A stretch of DNA of 35,079 nucleotides, from the NCBI GenBank assembly GCA_003598085.1, contig QZKU01000140.1:1-35079 (forward strand). The letters run 5' to 3'. The translations under genes were made by a program, and so were the position numbers. The notes beneath the pieces are model-generated. The model saw nothing but the letters and a program-made list of their open reading frames with translations, made no database searches and was not told where the DNA came from. The stretch is from Candidatus Abyssobacteria bacterium SURF_5 (lineage in GTDB: Bacteria > Abyssobacteria > SURF-5). Of this stretch, positions 8,377-19,068 are shown one piece after another (the first letter of the stretch is position 1; every line of letters begins with the position of its first letter).

Positions 8377-8743
8377 ATCATTTCCTCCTGAAATGGTATT
8401 GAACCACGGGGGTTTTAAGCGGTTTCCCGAAAGCGGGATTCTCTGTCTCCTGCAAATTCAAAACGGAGAGACCGGAAACCAGCGCCTCCTGAACCAAGTC
8501 AGAATTTCGGTTTCCCGTTTAATGAGTGGCCGTCGAGTTTCTGTTCAAATTCGCTGTCACCGAGAAAAGGCCTTTAAGAACCTATAACACCGGGAAGAGG
8601 AATTTGCTATATCGGCTCGACATGCTCGCTCACTGGACGCCGTTTAGAGAATCATCCTTGACTTGTTTTTGTCCGATCGATACAATAAATGTTTGATATT
8701 TTTACCCATTTCCAAGAGGAAATAAACGAGCGGAAACAGCAGA
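8377..8743. other. Divergent intergenic region between htrA and mqnE
   Basis: This region carries the htrA ribosome site (complement near 8384-8389), a small CCCG-AAAG-CGGG hairpin around 8424-8435, and the mqn promoter at 8658-8686. I see no gene and no clear htrA promoter. Confidence 0.6.
8658..8686 (+). promoter_or_regulatory. Sigma-70-like promoter of the mqn operon
   Basis: TTGACT (8658-8663), a 17-base spacer, TACAAT (8681-8686), about 57 bp before the mqnE start. It is one of the best matches in the window. Confidence 0.7.
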
Positions 8744-9886
8744 ATGAAAGATTCAGAGCCGAGCGCAATAGTTACGGACATCCTTCAGAAAAGCGAATTC
8801 GCCGACCTCTACCGCAAAGTACAAAGCGGGCAACGGCTCTCGCGCGAGGATGGGCTGCGTCTGTATCGGAGCAGCGACATCATCGCCATCGGCCATTTGG
8901 CCAACGTCGTGCGCGAGCGGAAAAATGGAGATGCCGCTTATTATGTGGTCAACGTTCACATCAACTACTCCAATGTCTGCAAGAACAAATGCCGGTTCTG
9001 CGCCTTCAGCCGGGGCAGCTCACACGATGAAGGCGCCTACGAGATGACCGTGGAAGAAGTATTAGAGCGTGCCAAGCGAGTTAAACTGGTTGGCGCTACC
9101 GAACTTCACATTGTTGGTGGAGCACATCCGGATTGGCTTTTTTCGCGGTACCTCCAGATGATAGGGAAACTGCATAACGCCTTTCCGGACGTACATCTAC
9201 AGGCATTTACCGCTGTCGAGGTGGCGCATATAGCCGAAGTGGCAAAACTCAGTGTTCGGGAGACACTCGTGGAACTCAAAAAAGCCGGCCTTGGCTCGCT
9301 TCCCGGCGGCGGCGCCGAGATTTTTTCTCCGCGAGTCCGTTCGCTCGTGTGTCCGGAGAAACTGTCGGGCGAACGCTGGCTCGAAGTGATGCGCGAGGCT
9401 CATCGGCTTGGGATTCGCAGCAACGCGACAATGCTTTATGGCCATGTAGAGACGGATGAAGAACGAATCGATCATATGCTGAAACTGCGCGAGCTGCAGG
9501 ATGAGACCGGCGGCTTCATGAGCTTTATTCCGCTCGCGTTTCACCCGGCCAATACTCAATTAAGCGAGCAGCCCGGAACAACCGGAATGACCGACCTCAA
9601 GTCGCTCGCAATCGGGAGATTGATGCTGGACAACTTCGACCACATCAAAGCATTCTGGATCATGCTGGGGATCAAACTTGCGCAGGTTTCGTTGTGGTTC
9701 GGCGTTGACGACATAGACGGTACGGTGGTCGAGGAGCGGATCACGCATTCAGCCGGCGCGGAGACGCCGCAAGCGCTGACCGTGCAGGAATTGAGGCGGC
9801 TGATACTCGAAGCAGGCAGGGTCCCGGTGGAGAGGGATACGCTCTATCGATACGTCGAGCGCGAGCCGATGGGAGCGCTTGAATGA
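8744..9886 (+). CDS. mqnE: Aminodeoxyfutalosine synthase, radical SAM
   Basis: 380 residues. MqnE joins 3-enolpyruvyl-benzoate to SAM-derived adenosine and releases CO2, giving aminodeoxyfutalosine in the futalosine route to menaquinone. The radical SAM cluster motif C79-x3-C83-x2-C86 (CKNKCRFC) sits in HINYSNVCKNKCRFCAFSRG. GATELHIVGGAHPDW is the MqnE version of the next conserved stretch (MqnC has QILLQGGLHPDL), which separates it from its paralogue at 10676. PGGGAEIF and NATMLYGHVET are further family motifs. Length is normal. The ribosome site before 8744 is weak, but the next gene starts inside its stop codon (ATGA), so the end is firm. First gene of mqnE-mqnA-mqnC. Confidence 0.93.
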   Translation: MKDSEPSAIVTDILQKSEFADLYRKVQSGQRLSREDGLRLYRSSDIIAIGHLANVVRERKNGDAAYYVVNVHINYSNVCKNKCRFCAFSRGSSHDEGAYEMTVEEVLERAKRVKLVGATELHIVGGAHPDWLFSRYLQMIGKLHNAFPDVHLQAFTAVEVAHIAEVAKLSVRETLVELKKAGLGSLPGGGAEIFSPRVRSLVCPEKLSGERWLEVMREAHRLGIRSNATMLYGHVETDEERIDHMLKLRELQDETGGFMSFIPLAFHPANTQLSEQPGTTGMTDLKSLAIGRLMLDNFDHIKAFWIMLGIKLAQVSLWFGVDDIDGTVVEERITHSAGAETPQALTVQELRRLILEAGRVPVERDTLYRYVEREPMGALE

Positions 9887-10675
9887 GCTCTTCTGAACAC
9901 CCCAAACTGCGAGTTGGTTCGGTTCCTTATCTGAATGCAAAGCCGCTGATCCGCTTTCTTGATGTTGTCGGGCCCCCTCCCCTCGAAGTGACGATGGAGG
10001 TGCCGAGCCGTTTGACCGAACTTTTGAGGGAGCGCCGTCTCGATGTCGCTCTTCTTCCGTCGATAGAATACCTGCGGGGGAAAAACTACCGTCTTCTTCC
10101 CGATATCTGCATTGCATCGGATGGAATTGTAGAAAGCGTCCGCGTTTATTCAAAAGTCAAGCTGGAGAACATCAAGTTGCTCGGGCTCGATAAAAGTTCG
10201 AGGACATCGGCGGCTCTCGTTCGGGTGCTCCTGAAAAGAAGATTTGGAAAGCTGCCGAAGCTTTCGGAAATCTCTCCGGATTCGAATTTGGATGAACTGA
10301 AAGAAGATGCTATCCTCCTGATCGGGGACCCGGCAATGAAATTCAAGGCGGCGCACGATGTCCACGTGTTGGATCTGGGAGCGGAATGGAAACAGCAGAC
10401 CGGGCTGCCGTTTGTATATGCAATCTGGGTGGCTCGCGAAGGAATCCCTTCCAAGAGTCTTGTCGACCGCTTGATCCGCGCGCGTAATGACGGCTTGATG
10501 CATGTCGCGCAATTGGCTGTGGAGGCCAGTAACGAATTAGGGCTGGACCAAGACGTCTGTTTTAATTATCTTGCACACACGATTCAATATCAGTTGGGTG
10601 ACCGACAGATCCGGGGCCTGTCGCTTTTTCAGCAGTTAGCCGCCGAAGACGGTTTGTGTCCGGGAGGGATTGATA

Positions 10676-10695
<20 letters not shown>
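9883..10695 (+). CDS. mqnA: Chorismate dehydratase
   Basis: 270 residues. MqnA removes water from chorismate to give 3-enolpyruvyl-benzoate, the substrate of MqnE. The N terminus LRVGSVPYLNAKPLIRFL is the family signature (SxxYLNAxPL), in a periplasmic-binding-protein-like fold. Later motifs include VALLPSIEYL, GLDKSSRTSAALVRVLL and LLIGDPAMKF. It starts four bases inside mqnE, which points to translational coupling. The biochemical order (MqnA, MqnE, nucleosidase, MqnC, MqnD) differs from the gene order, and neither a nucleosidase nor MqnD is in the window. Confidence 0.93.
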
Positions 10696-13058
<2,363 letters not shown>

Positions 13059-13102
13059 GAAGTTTTTCTGGCGGAAAGCAGATCGGCGCCGGCGTAAGAC
13101 GA

Positions 13103-13609
13103 TCAGGAATCCGGATCGGTGTGCGAGAAGGCAGTATCGACGTGCGCTTCCGGCGGATCGGTGTCTAATCTGGGGCGCCAGATTTTTTTGCGGCTCTTCC
13201 GCGCGAATCGGGCAAAGTCATTCCCGGCCTGCTCGGCGGGCTGGTATTTTCTCCGCAAGAAGAAATTCAACAGGTTTCTCAGGAAGCCTGGCTCGCTTGT
13301 TTGCAGCGCCATTTCGGACGGATAATCCTGTTCCACAAGTTTCAAGATTGTTTTTCCGATTTTGATTTCATCGAAGAGTTTCAGTTCCTGCTCTTTCACG
13401 GATTGTCCGTTGACGTGCGTGCCATTCTTTGTTCCCAGATCCGAAAGGAAGAGCGACAGCCCCAGTTTGCGGATTCTGCAGTGTCTCCTGGAGACGCCCG
13501 GATCAAGCAGCCGTATACGATTGGTCACTCCGCGACCGATGGTGTTGATCCCGTCGTGAAGCCTGAATTCCCTGATCTCTCCGCTGCCTTTGATAAGAAC
13601 GAGCTTCAT
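13103..13609 (-). CDS. FHA-domain protein
   Basis: 168 residues. A forkhead-associated domain (about 3-90) has the phosphothreonine-binding residues: Arg26 in INTIGRG, Ser40 and His43 in GVSRRHCRI, and DLGTKNGTHVNG with Asn62. FHA domains bind phosphothreonine peptides in Ser/Thr-kinase signalling. The C-terminal 70 residues are basic (LLNFFLRRKYQ, KSRKKIWR) with no domain I recognise. No kinase gene is in the window. It starts 107 bp after the ureohydrolase stop on the same strand and could be co-transcribed with it. It converges with the GH1 gene across 44 bp with no clear terminator. Confidence 0.88.
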   Translation of the reverse strand: MKLVLIKGSGEIREFRLHDGINTIGRGVTNRIRLLDPGVSRRHCRIRKLGLSLFLSDLGTKNGTHVNGQSVKEQELKLFDEIKIGKTILKLVEQDYPSEMALQTSEPGFLRNLLNFFLRRKYQPAEQAGNDFARFARKSRKKIWRPRLDTDPPEAHVDTAFSHTDPDS

Positions 13610-13716
13610 TCCTATCTCCTATTCGCAGGTCCATCTGCACATATATTACAAAGTGTGCTCAATATTGTCAAATTGAAATAAAAACACTGCGCGCGCTCTC
13701 GAAATATCATGCAAAG

Positions 13717-14664
13717 TCATAGAGGCGGCCGCTCCGGCCACGCTGCCCCGAGCAGATCGAGGATCAAACGAGCGGCCACTTGCGCGGTTCTGCCGGTAGG
13801 ATCATACAGCGGGTTGACCTCGACCAGATCGAAGCCGGCAAGCCTCCCTTTTTTCGCGCAGGCCATGAGGAATTGGCGGAGCTGCAAATAGCTGAGCCCG
13901 CCGAATTCGGGCGTTCCGGTTCCGGGCGCCACCGATGGATCGAGGGAATCGATATCAATGCTTATATAGAGATTGTCGCACGAGGGAATCTGTGCTGCGA
14001 TGGCTTCGACACCATTTGCATGGACCTGAGCCGCTGTATAGACTGAGGATTTCGGGTGGAGTGTTCTTTCGGACCAATCGGGCGGATTCTGCAGGCCGCG
14101 GATTCCGATATGGGTGAGACCGGTGACGTTCTTGAGTTCGGAGATTCGTTTCATCGGATTCGCATGGCTATGTCTGATCCCAAAGACATCGTCCATCAAA
14201 TCCAAATGGGTATCGAACTGAACAAGGTGCAGTTCAAGGTCATCGAAAGCGCGCACTATCGGAAAACTGATCGAGTGATCGCCGCCCAAAATCACAGGCA
14301 TGGCGCCGCGGGCTCTGACTTCGCGTATGGACTGTGTGATGATGTCCATTGTCTCGGTTAACAACGTGGGGATGGTGGGAATGTCTCCACAGTCGACCAT
14401 GCGAACGCCGGAGAGCAGGTACGTTTGCTGTTCGACGTCAAAAAAGCCCAACTGCGGCAGATATCCCATAGAATAGATCATTGAGGCTTCCCGAATCGCC
14501 TTTGGGCCGAATCGGGTACCGGAACGGTAGGTGGTGCCTGTGTCAATGCAAATGCCTGCGATTGCAACATCCGTTTCCAGTTCCTCAAGGTTACAGCACA
14601 GAGGCGTTCGGCAGAAGCTGGGAACTCCCTCATAACCGAATCCGATTCGTTGTTCCGCTTGCAT
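13717..14664 (-). CDS. speB: Agmatinase-like ureohydrolase
   Basis: 315 residues from the ATG at 14664. I chose this start because GGAGG (complement of 14671-14675) is six bases upstream; ATGs at 14670 and 14706 are also in frame. Binuclear manganese ligands of the arginase/agmatinase family are visible: His130 in GGDHS, Asp151, His153 and Asp155 in FDTHLD, and Asp227 and Asp229 in SIDIDSLDP. YRSGTRFGPKAIREAS is typical of agmatinases. The likely reaction is agmatine to putrescine and urea; guanidinobutyrase or another guanidino substrate cannot be excluded. No arginine decarboxylase is nearby. The symbol is by family resemblance only. Confidence 0.85.
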   Translation of the reverse strand: MQAEQRIGFGYEGVPSFCRTPLCCNLEELETDVAIAGICIDTGTTYRSGTRFGPKAIREASMIYSMGYLPQLGFFDVEQQTYLLSGVRMVDCGDIPTIPTLLTETMDIITQSIREVRARGAMPVILGGDHSISFPIVRAFDDLELHLVQFDTHLDLMDDVFGIRHSHANPMKRISELKNVTGLTHIGIRGLQNPPDWSERTLHPKSSVYTAAQVHANGVEAIAAQIPSCDNLYISIDIDSLDPSVAPGTGTPEFGGLSYLQLRQFLMACAKKGRLAGFDLVEVNPLYDPTGRTAQVAARLILDLLGAAWPERPPL

Positions 14665-14736
14665 CTCCATCCTCCGAACCTGGCATTTCCTTTTTTCGAA
14701 GCACATGTGCAGAAAAGGATCTCATGACGCTGCTGT

Positions 14737-14765
14737 AGTATATTTTTTTCTGGTGGTCTCTGCAA
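14737..14765 (-). promoter_or_regulatory. Sigma-70-like promoter of the ureohydrolase gene
   Basis: On the minus strand TTGCAG (14760-14765), a 17-base spacer containing A7, then TATACT (14737-14742), about 73 bp before the start at 14664. Confidence 0.6.
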
Positions 14766-14830
14766 CCTGTTCAAGCAAAACGTAAGGAAAATTACAGCTA
14801 GATGCCATGAGAAATTGAAATCTTGTAGTG

Positions 14831-14865
14831 TTGACTTTTCGCTTATAATGCGATCACTATATAAT
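14831..14865 (+). promoter_or_regulatory. Candidate promoter of the DUF362 gene
   Basis: TTGACT at 14831-14836 and two TATAAT hexamers at 14844-14849 and 14860-14865. Neither hexamer has a 16-18 base spacer to the TTGACT (7 and 23), so the active pair is unclear, but the A/T-rich promoter-like patch lies 45-80 bp before the start at 14909. Confidence 0.4.
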
Positions 14866-14908
14866 CTGACGGATGATGCGTTCGGGGATTCTCGGAAGCG
14901 GAGGAGAT

Positions 14909-15973
14909 ATGGCTGCCAGAATAAATAGTTGTTCCAACTCACAGCCGGTGCGAAAACTCGACCGGCGAAACTTTCTTTTATTAGCGGCAGGAGCGGGAGC
15001 GGGACTGATTGGTGCCGCGACAGGCGGGGACAAGATTTCGCAAGCCCTCGGGGCCAGCACTCAATTGGAGAAACCTCTCGTCGTCGACAAAAGCGCTGTG
15101 GTTGTCGTTCGAAATGAAAAGCTCTTCAAGAACGGCTCCGGCCTCCGGGACGACCAGGTTGCGCAGGCGCTGAGTGTGGGGGTTGCCGCGCTCTTTGACA
15201 ACCAGGACCCGGTAAAAAACTGGCGGGACCTGTTCAAACCCAGCGACATTGTCGGCATCAAGGTGAACTGCATTGCCGGCCCTGAGCTATCCACACACCC
15301 GCAAGTCGTCATGGCGATAGCGCTGCAGTTGCAGGCAGCCGGTGTTCCTGCCGAAAATATCATCGTTTGGGATCGCACCAGCCGCGAGTTAACTCGGGCC
15401 GGCTATACCGTCAACACGGGGAATAAAGGCATTCGGGTATATGGGACCGATGCGGTGGGATATGAGGAGAAGGCTGTCAGCCACAAGAGTTTCAACGGCC
15501 GCCTCAGCAAGATATTGACCCGGCAGATCACCGCTCTTATCAATGTCCCGATCCTCAAGGATCATAGCGGCGCCGGCGTCACCATATCGATGAAAAATCA
15601 CTACGGCTCTATCCAGAATCCTGGCAATCATCACAATAATTTATGCGACCCGTACATTGCCGACCTCAACTCGGTGGACGAGATTCGTTCCAAGACCAGG
15701 CTGATCGTCTGCGATGCAACCCGTGCGAGCTGTAACGGCGGTCCGGGATATAATGCCGCCTTTGCCTGGCGCTACTGCGGATTGCTGATCTCGCGCGATC
15801 CGGTTGCGCTCGATACGATCGGAACCGGGATCATAGATGAGCGCCGCGAGCAGATGGGACTGCCGAAACTCGAGAAAATTGGCCGATATCCTCGCCAGCT
15901 CATTTCGGCAGCCGATAATGGGTTGGGCAATACCGAATCTGCCAGGATCGATCTGCGAAGCACGATTCTGTGA
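14909..15973 (+). CDS. Tat-exported DUF362 protein
   Basis: 354 residues. The start at 14909 follows GGAGGAGAT directly; an upstream in-frame ATG (14873) lacks a ribosome site. A twin-arginine signal is clear: KLDRRNFLLLAAGAGAGL at about 16-33, then an Ala-rich cleavage region near 50. The body has DUF362 features (PSDIVGIKVNCIAGPELSTH, NVPILKDHSGAGVTISMKNH, PVALDTIG). Some DUF362 relatives carry ferredoxin domains, but here I see no CxxCxxC cluster, so this is the single-domain exported form. Tat export suggests folding with a cofactor or metal before secretion. Function unknown. A good terminator follows. Confidence 0.85.
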   Translation: MAARINSCSNSQPVRKLDRRNFLLLAAGAGAGLIGAATGGDKISQALGASTQLEKPLVVDKSAVVVVRNEKLFKNGSGLRDDQVAQALSVGVAALFDNQDPVKNWRDLFKPSDIVGIKVNCIAGPELSTHPQVVMAIALQLQAAGVPAENIIVWDRTSRELTRAGYTVNTGNKGIRVYGTDAVGYEEKAVSHKSFNGRLSKILTRQITALINVPILKDHSGAGVTISMKNHYGSIQNPGNHHNNLCDPYIADLNSVDEIRSKTRLIVCDATRASCNGGPGYNAAFAWRYCGLLISRDPVALDTIGTGIIDERREQMGLPKLEKIGRYPRQLISAADNGLGNTESARIDLRSTIL

Positions 15974-15988
15974 CTTGCTTTCAAGCTT

Positions 15989-16031
15989 GCTCTGGTCCCG
16001 TCCCCCTTTGCTGCGGGATTAGAGCAATTTT
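15989..16031 (+). terminator. Intrinsic terminator after the DUF362 gene
   Basis: A 12-bp stem (15989-16000 with 16014-16025, including two G-U pairs), a 13-nt loop, then AATTTT. It starts 16 bases after the stop codon. Confidence 0.75.
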
Positions 16032-16035
16032 CAAC

Positions 16036-16082
16036 TTGATGCAGTGATCCATTTGTGTAATATTTGGGGGAGGGATACCCCC
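16036..16082 (+). promoter_or_regulatory. Candidate promoter plus leader hairpin of the 74-residue gene
   Basis: TTGATG (16036-16041), 16 bases, TAATAT (16058-16063), followed at once by a GGGGG...CCCCC hairpin (16066-16082) in the putative initially transcribed region. The hairpin is 28 bases before the start codon and could affect initiation or mRNA stability. Confidence 0.4.
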
Positions 16083-16110
16083 TATTATCCTTTCTGCAGG
16101 AGACGATGCA

Positions 16111-16335
16111 ATGAGTCCGGAGATGGTAATAGTGTTCCGTCCGTTTCCCTTGCTGCCGGGGCAGAAAATACGTATTGATAATGGTCCGCGAGGCGGCGAC
16201 TGGGAGGTTATGGACGTTTCCGATCGCAAAATCAGGCTTCGTTGCCCGCTTTCCGGCCGCGAAGTCGAGTGGGACCGATTCTGTTACTTCGTTGAGCAGC
16301 GCGACGACCTGCCGTGGCCCCAGAGAGAGGCGTAA
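16111..16335 (+). CDS. Small protein of unknown function
   Basis: 74 residues, not recognised. The start follows GGAG about eight bases upstream. The sequence looks like a compact beta-strand domain (FRPFPLLPGQKIRIDNGPRG, DWEVMDVSDRKIRLRCPLSG, REVEWDRFCYFVE): charged, two cysteines, no signal or membrane segment, so a small cytoplasmic protein. Codon use resembles the neighbours. It lies between two transcription units and its nearest co-directional neighbour is rubrerythrin, 97 bp downstream. Confidence 0.6.
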   Translation: MSPEMVIVFRPFPLLPGQKIRIDNGPRGGDWEVMDVSDRKIRLRCPLSGREVEWDRFCYFVEQRDDLPWPQREA

Positions 16336-16351
16336 GCGTGTGCTTGCCTAA

Positions 16352-16379
16352 TTGAAAACAACCTGTTAATAATTATGTA
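16352..16379 (+). promoter_or_regulatory. Weak candidate promoter of rubrerythrin
   Basis: TTGAAA (16352-16357), 16 bases, TATGTA (16374-16379), about 54 bp before the start at 16433. Confidence 0.35.
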
Positions 16380-16432
16380 TTTATCGCGGCACGGGGAGTA
16401 ATGACAATAGCGGGAGGAAAGGAGTTTATCAC

Positions 16433-16933
16433 ATGCTTACCGAGAAGAACCTGAAGGAAGCCTTTTCTGGAGAGAGCCAGGCGAACCGGAAATACATAGC
16501 ATTTGCCAAGCGCGCTGAGGAAGAGGGCTATTCGCAGATTGCCAGGCTGTTTCGAGCGGCAGCCGAAGCCGAGACGGTCCACGCGTTGGCGCACCTTCGC
16601 GTGATGAAGGGAATAGAGGATACCGCCTCCAATCTCAAGGCGGCGATCGAAGGGGAGGGATTCGAATTCAAGGAGATGTATCCAAAGTTTCTCGAGGACG
16701 CACGAAAAGAGAAGGAGTCGGCCGCTGCAATGTCGTTCAGCAATGCGTTGGCCGTTGAGGAAATCCATCATCGCTTATACAAGAAGGCGCTCGAGACATT
16801 ACAAGCGGGGAAGGATTTGGCGGCTTCGTCAATATTTGTTTGCAGCGTGTGTGGAAATACGGTAAACGGAGAACCTCCGGACCGGTGCCCGGTTTGCAAC
16901 TCTCCCAAGAAGATGTTTTTTGAGGTGAAGTAG
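16433..16933 (+). CDS. Rubrerythrin
   Basis: 166 residues. Rubrerythrin reduces hydrogen peroxide in anaerobes and microaerophiles. The diiron four-helix domain (1-130) shows GESQANRKY with Glu14, ETVH (Glu47, His50) and EEIHHRLY (Glu109/110, His112/113). The C-terminal rubredoxin-like domain has C137-x2-C140 and C152-x2-C155 (CSVCGNTV, CPVCNSPK) for one iron. The layout is complete though slightly shorter than the classical ~190-residue form. AAAGGAG lies eight bases before the ATG. It is probably its own transcription unit and suggests an anaerobic host that meets oxidative stress. Confidence 0.93.
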   Translation: MLTEKNLKEAFSGESQANRKYIAFAKRAEEEGYSQIARLFRAAAEAETVHALAHLRVMKGIEDTASNLKAAIEGEGFEFKEMYPKFLEDARKEKESAAAMSFSNALAVEEIHHRLYKKALETLQAGKDLAASSIFVCSVCGNTVNGEPPDRCPVCNSPKKMFFEVK

Positions 16934-16956
16934 GACAAGGTTGAAAAGACGCGGTA

Positions 16957-16992
16957 CGGCGGCAGGTGCTTAGCAAAAATCGCCTGCCGCCG
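16957..16992. terminator. Hairpin between convergent rubrerythrin and aconitase genes
   Basis: A 10-bp inverted repeat (16957-16966 with 16983-16992) with a 16-nt loop, centred between two convergent stop codons. No long T run follows on either side. It may act as a bidirectional terminator or 3' stabiliser. Confidence 0.5.
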
Positions 16993-16998
16993 CCGTGT

Positions 16999-18915
16999 TT
17001 ACCGCCTCGCCTGGTTCAAAATACCGCCGGCAGCCAAAATTTCGCGTTGCCGGTCGGAAATATCCAGTTTGGTTGCGATCTGCTCGCCATTCAGCAGGAC
17101 GTTTATTACTGTATCGCCGCGCTTGACGGCTTCTCGCACTCCTGAAACCCGCAGACGGTCTCCCTGTTTGATTTTATCATAATCCGCCTTATTCATGAAT
17201 TCGAGCGGAACGATCCCAAAATTCACGAGATTCGCCTTATGGATTCGAGCGAAACTCTTCACGATCTTGGCGCAAATCCCGAGGTAGCGCGGCGCGAGCG
17301 CCGCATGTTCGCGGGACGAGCCTTGCCCGTAATTCTCGCCGCCGATTATGATGCCGCCGCCTTTTTCCTCCGCCTTTTTCGCAAAATTCTCGTCGACGAT
17401 GTCGAACACGAATTTGCTGATCGCGGGGATGTTACTGCGGAACGGCAACACGCGGTTTGTGGCGGGCATAATGATATCTGTGCTGATATTGTCTTCCACT
17501 TTCAGGAGAACTTCTCCCTCCAAATCGTCCGTCAAGCCCTCGAGAATTGGAAAAGGAGCGATGTTGGGCCCCCGAACAATCTCTACAGTTTCTGGATTTT
17601 CTGCGGGCTGGACGAACCATTCAGGATTCCAGGTGAACACTTTCGGGAAGCGCACTTTCGGATATTCGCCGAATTTGCGCGGATCTGCGATGGACCCTTG
17701 AATAGCGGAAGCGGCAGCCACTTCGGGGGAGCAGAGGTAGACGTAATCCTCTTTGGTTCCGCTGCGACCTCTGAAGTTTCGCGGAAAAGTCCGCAGGGAG
17801 CGCGTATTGCTGGCTGGCGCCTGCCCCATCCCGATGCAGCCAAGACATCCGGACTGGTGCACGCGCGCTCCGGCGTGGAACAAAATGAGCACGCCGCCCA
17901 TTCGTTCAAGATTTTCCAGACTCTGGCGGCTGCCGGGATTGATCTCGAAGCTGACACCGGGATGAATGCGTTTTCCCTCCACGATTTTTGCCGCCACCAT
18001 CAGATCGCGATAGGAGCCATTTGTAGAGCTTCCGACGATCACCTGCGAAATTTCAGTCCCGTCCAGCTCAGCCGCAGTCCTCACGTTGTCGGGATTATGC
18101 GGGCATGCGACCAGCGGCTCGATCTTCGACAGATCCAAATCGGTTACTTCGTCGTAGTGGGCGCCTTCATCGGCGCGTAGTTCCTTCCAATCGTGCTCGC
18201 GCCCGTTGAGGGCGAGGTATTTTCGGGTAACTTCATCGGAAGGGAATATGGCTGCAGTAGCGCCTATATCCACTCCCATATTCGCGATAGTGCCTCGGGC
18301 GGACATGTCCAGGTTTTTGACGCCGCGCCCGAAGAATTCCATAATCTTTCCGGTGCCGCCTTTGGAGGTGTACCGGCGCAGCAACTCGAGAATCACATCC
18401 TTTCCGGAAACCCAGGGTTGCAGCTTTCCTTTCAGGCGAATTCCCCAGATTTTCGGAGTCCTCAAATAGTAGGGTTTTCCCGCCATCGCCATGGCCACCT
18501 CGACGCCGCCTGCGCCGACGGCGAGCATGCCGAGGCATCCGCCGGTAGTTGTGTGGCTATCAGAACCGAGGAGTGATTTCCCGGGCACACCGAACCTCTC
18601 GCGGTGCACATGATGCGAGATTCCGTTGCCCGGCGGCGACAAGAGCACGCCGTATTTAGAAGCTACCGACGCTAAAAACATATGGTCGTCGGCGTTCTTA
18701 TGGTCGGTCTGGATGATGTTGTGGTCTACATAACTGACGGATAATTCCGTTTTCACGCGAGAGATGCCGAGCGACTCGAATTCAAGATAAACCATTGTCC
18801 CTGTCGCGTCTTGTGTCAGTGTCTGGTCAACCCGGATCGCAATTTCCTTTCCGTCAGAGAGAGAGCCTTCAATGAGGTGCTCCTTGAGGAGCTTATGAGC
18901 CAAATTGTCAGCCAT
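16999..18915 (-). CDS. Aconitate hydratase, single-chain short (about 640 aa) type
   Basis: 638 residues from the ATG at 18915 (MADNLAHKLL); the open frame runs about 100 codons further upstream but that part crosses the promoter region and lacks motifs. Aconitase interconverts citrate and isocitrate with a [4Fe-4S] cluster. Visible signatures: VDQTLTQDATGTMVYLEFE, GSDSHTTTGG, and a C-terminal swivel domain with GGENYGQGSSREHAA. Two cluster cysteines are present as C357-x2-C360 (SGCLGCIGMG). The third, expected in GSCTNSS, reads GSSTNGSYRD, so Ser297 stands at the ligand position. The spacing 297-357 matches the spacing in canonical enzymes, so the alignment is sound. This could be a subfamily trait or a defect. 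The gene is divergent from the flavoprotein at 19115. Confidence 0.9.
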   Translation of the reverse strand: MADNLAHKLLKEHLIEGSLSDGKEIAIRVDQTLTQDATGTMVYLEFESLGISRVKTELSVSYVDHNIIQTDHKNADDHMFLASVASKYGVLLSPPGNGISHHVHRERFGVPGKSLLGSDSHTTTGGCLGMLAVGAGGVEVAMAMAGKPYYLRTPKIWGIRLKGKLQPWVSGKDVILELLRRYTSKGGTGKIMEFFGRGVKNLDMSARGTIANMGVDIGATAAIFPSDEVTRKYLALNGREHDWKELRADEGAHYDEVTDLDLSKIEPLVACPHNPDNVRTAAELDGTEISQVIVGSSTNGSYRDLMVAAKIVEGKRIHPGVSFEINPGSRQSLENLERMGGVLILFHAGARVHQSGCLGCIGMGQAPASNTRSLRTFPRNFRGRSGTKEDYVYLCSPEVAAASAIQGSIADPRKFGEYPKVRFPKVFTWNPEWFVQPAENPETVEIVRGPNIAPFPILEGLTDDLEGEVLLKVEDNISTDIIMPATNRVLPFRSNIPAISKFVFDIVDENFAKKAEEKGGGIIIGGENYGQGSSREHAALAPRYLGICAKIVKSFARIHKANLVNFGIVPLEFMNKADYDKIKQGDRLRVSGVREAVKRGDTVINVLLNGEQIATKLDISDRQREILAAGGILNQARR

Positions 18916-18962
18916 TGATGGGCATCCTTTCATGATCAACGATTTTTTCGTCTTTCCGGATA

Positions 18963-18997
18963 ATTTTAACACACCGAATGAATTCCTGCTCATTCGG
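18963..18997. promoter_or_regulatory. Inverted-repeat operator candidate in the divergent region
   Basis: CCGAATGA and TCATTCGG (18974-18981 and 18990-18997) form a perfect 8-bp inverted repeat with an 8-base spacer. It abuts a possible minus-strand -10 hexamer TAAAAT (18963-18968) for aconitase. A third copy of TCATTCGG lies at 19082-19089, just after the predicted start of transcription of the divergent gene. This looks like binding sites for a shared regulator. Confidence 0.45.
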
Positions 18998-19039
18998 AGG
19001 ATTGGAGAAAGGTCGTTTCGTTTTTCAGACGGGCAGGCA

Positions 19040-19068
19040 TTGACTTCGCCGCCGCAAATCCATATGAT
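19040..19068 (+). promoter_or_regulatory. Sigma-70-like promoter of the OYE-family gene
   Basis: TTGACT (19040-19045), 17 bases, TATGAT (19063-19068). Transcription would start near 19075, just before a TCATTCGG copy at 19082-19089 and the GGAGG ribosome site at 19102-19106. Confidence 0.65.

Noticed and set aside
17239-18180. 313-codon plus-strand open frame inside the aconitase gene
   Set aside because: It is antisense to a well-supported aconitase and reads as low-complexity His/Arg-rich text without motifs or a ribosome site.
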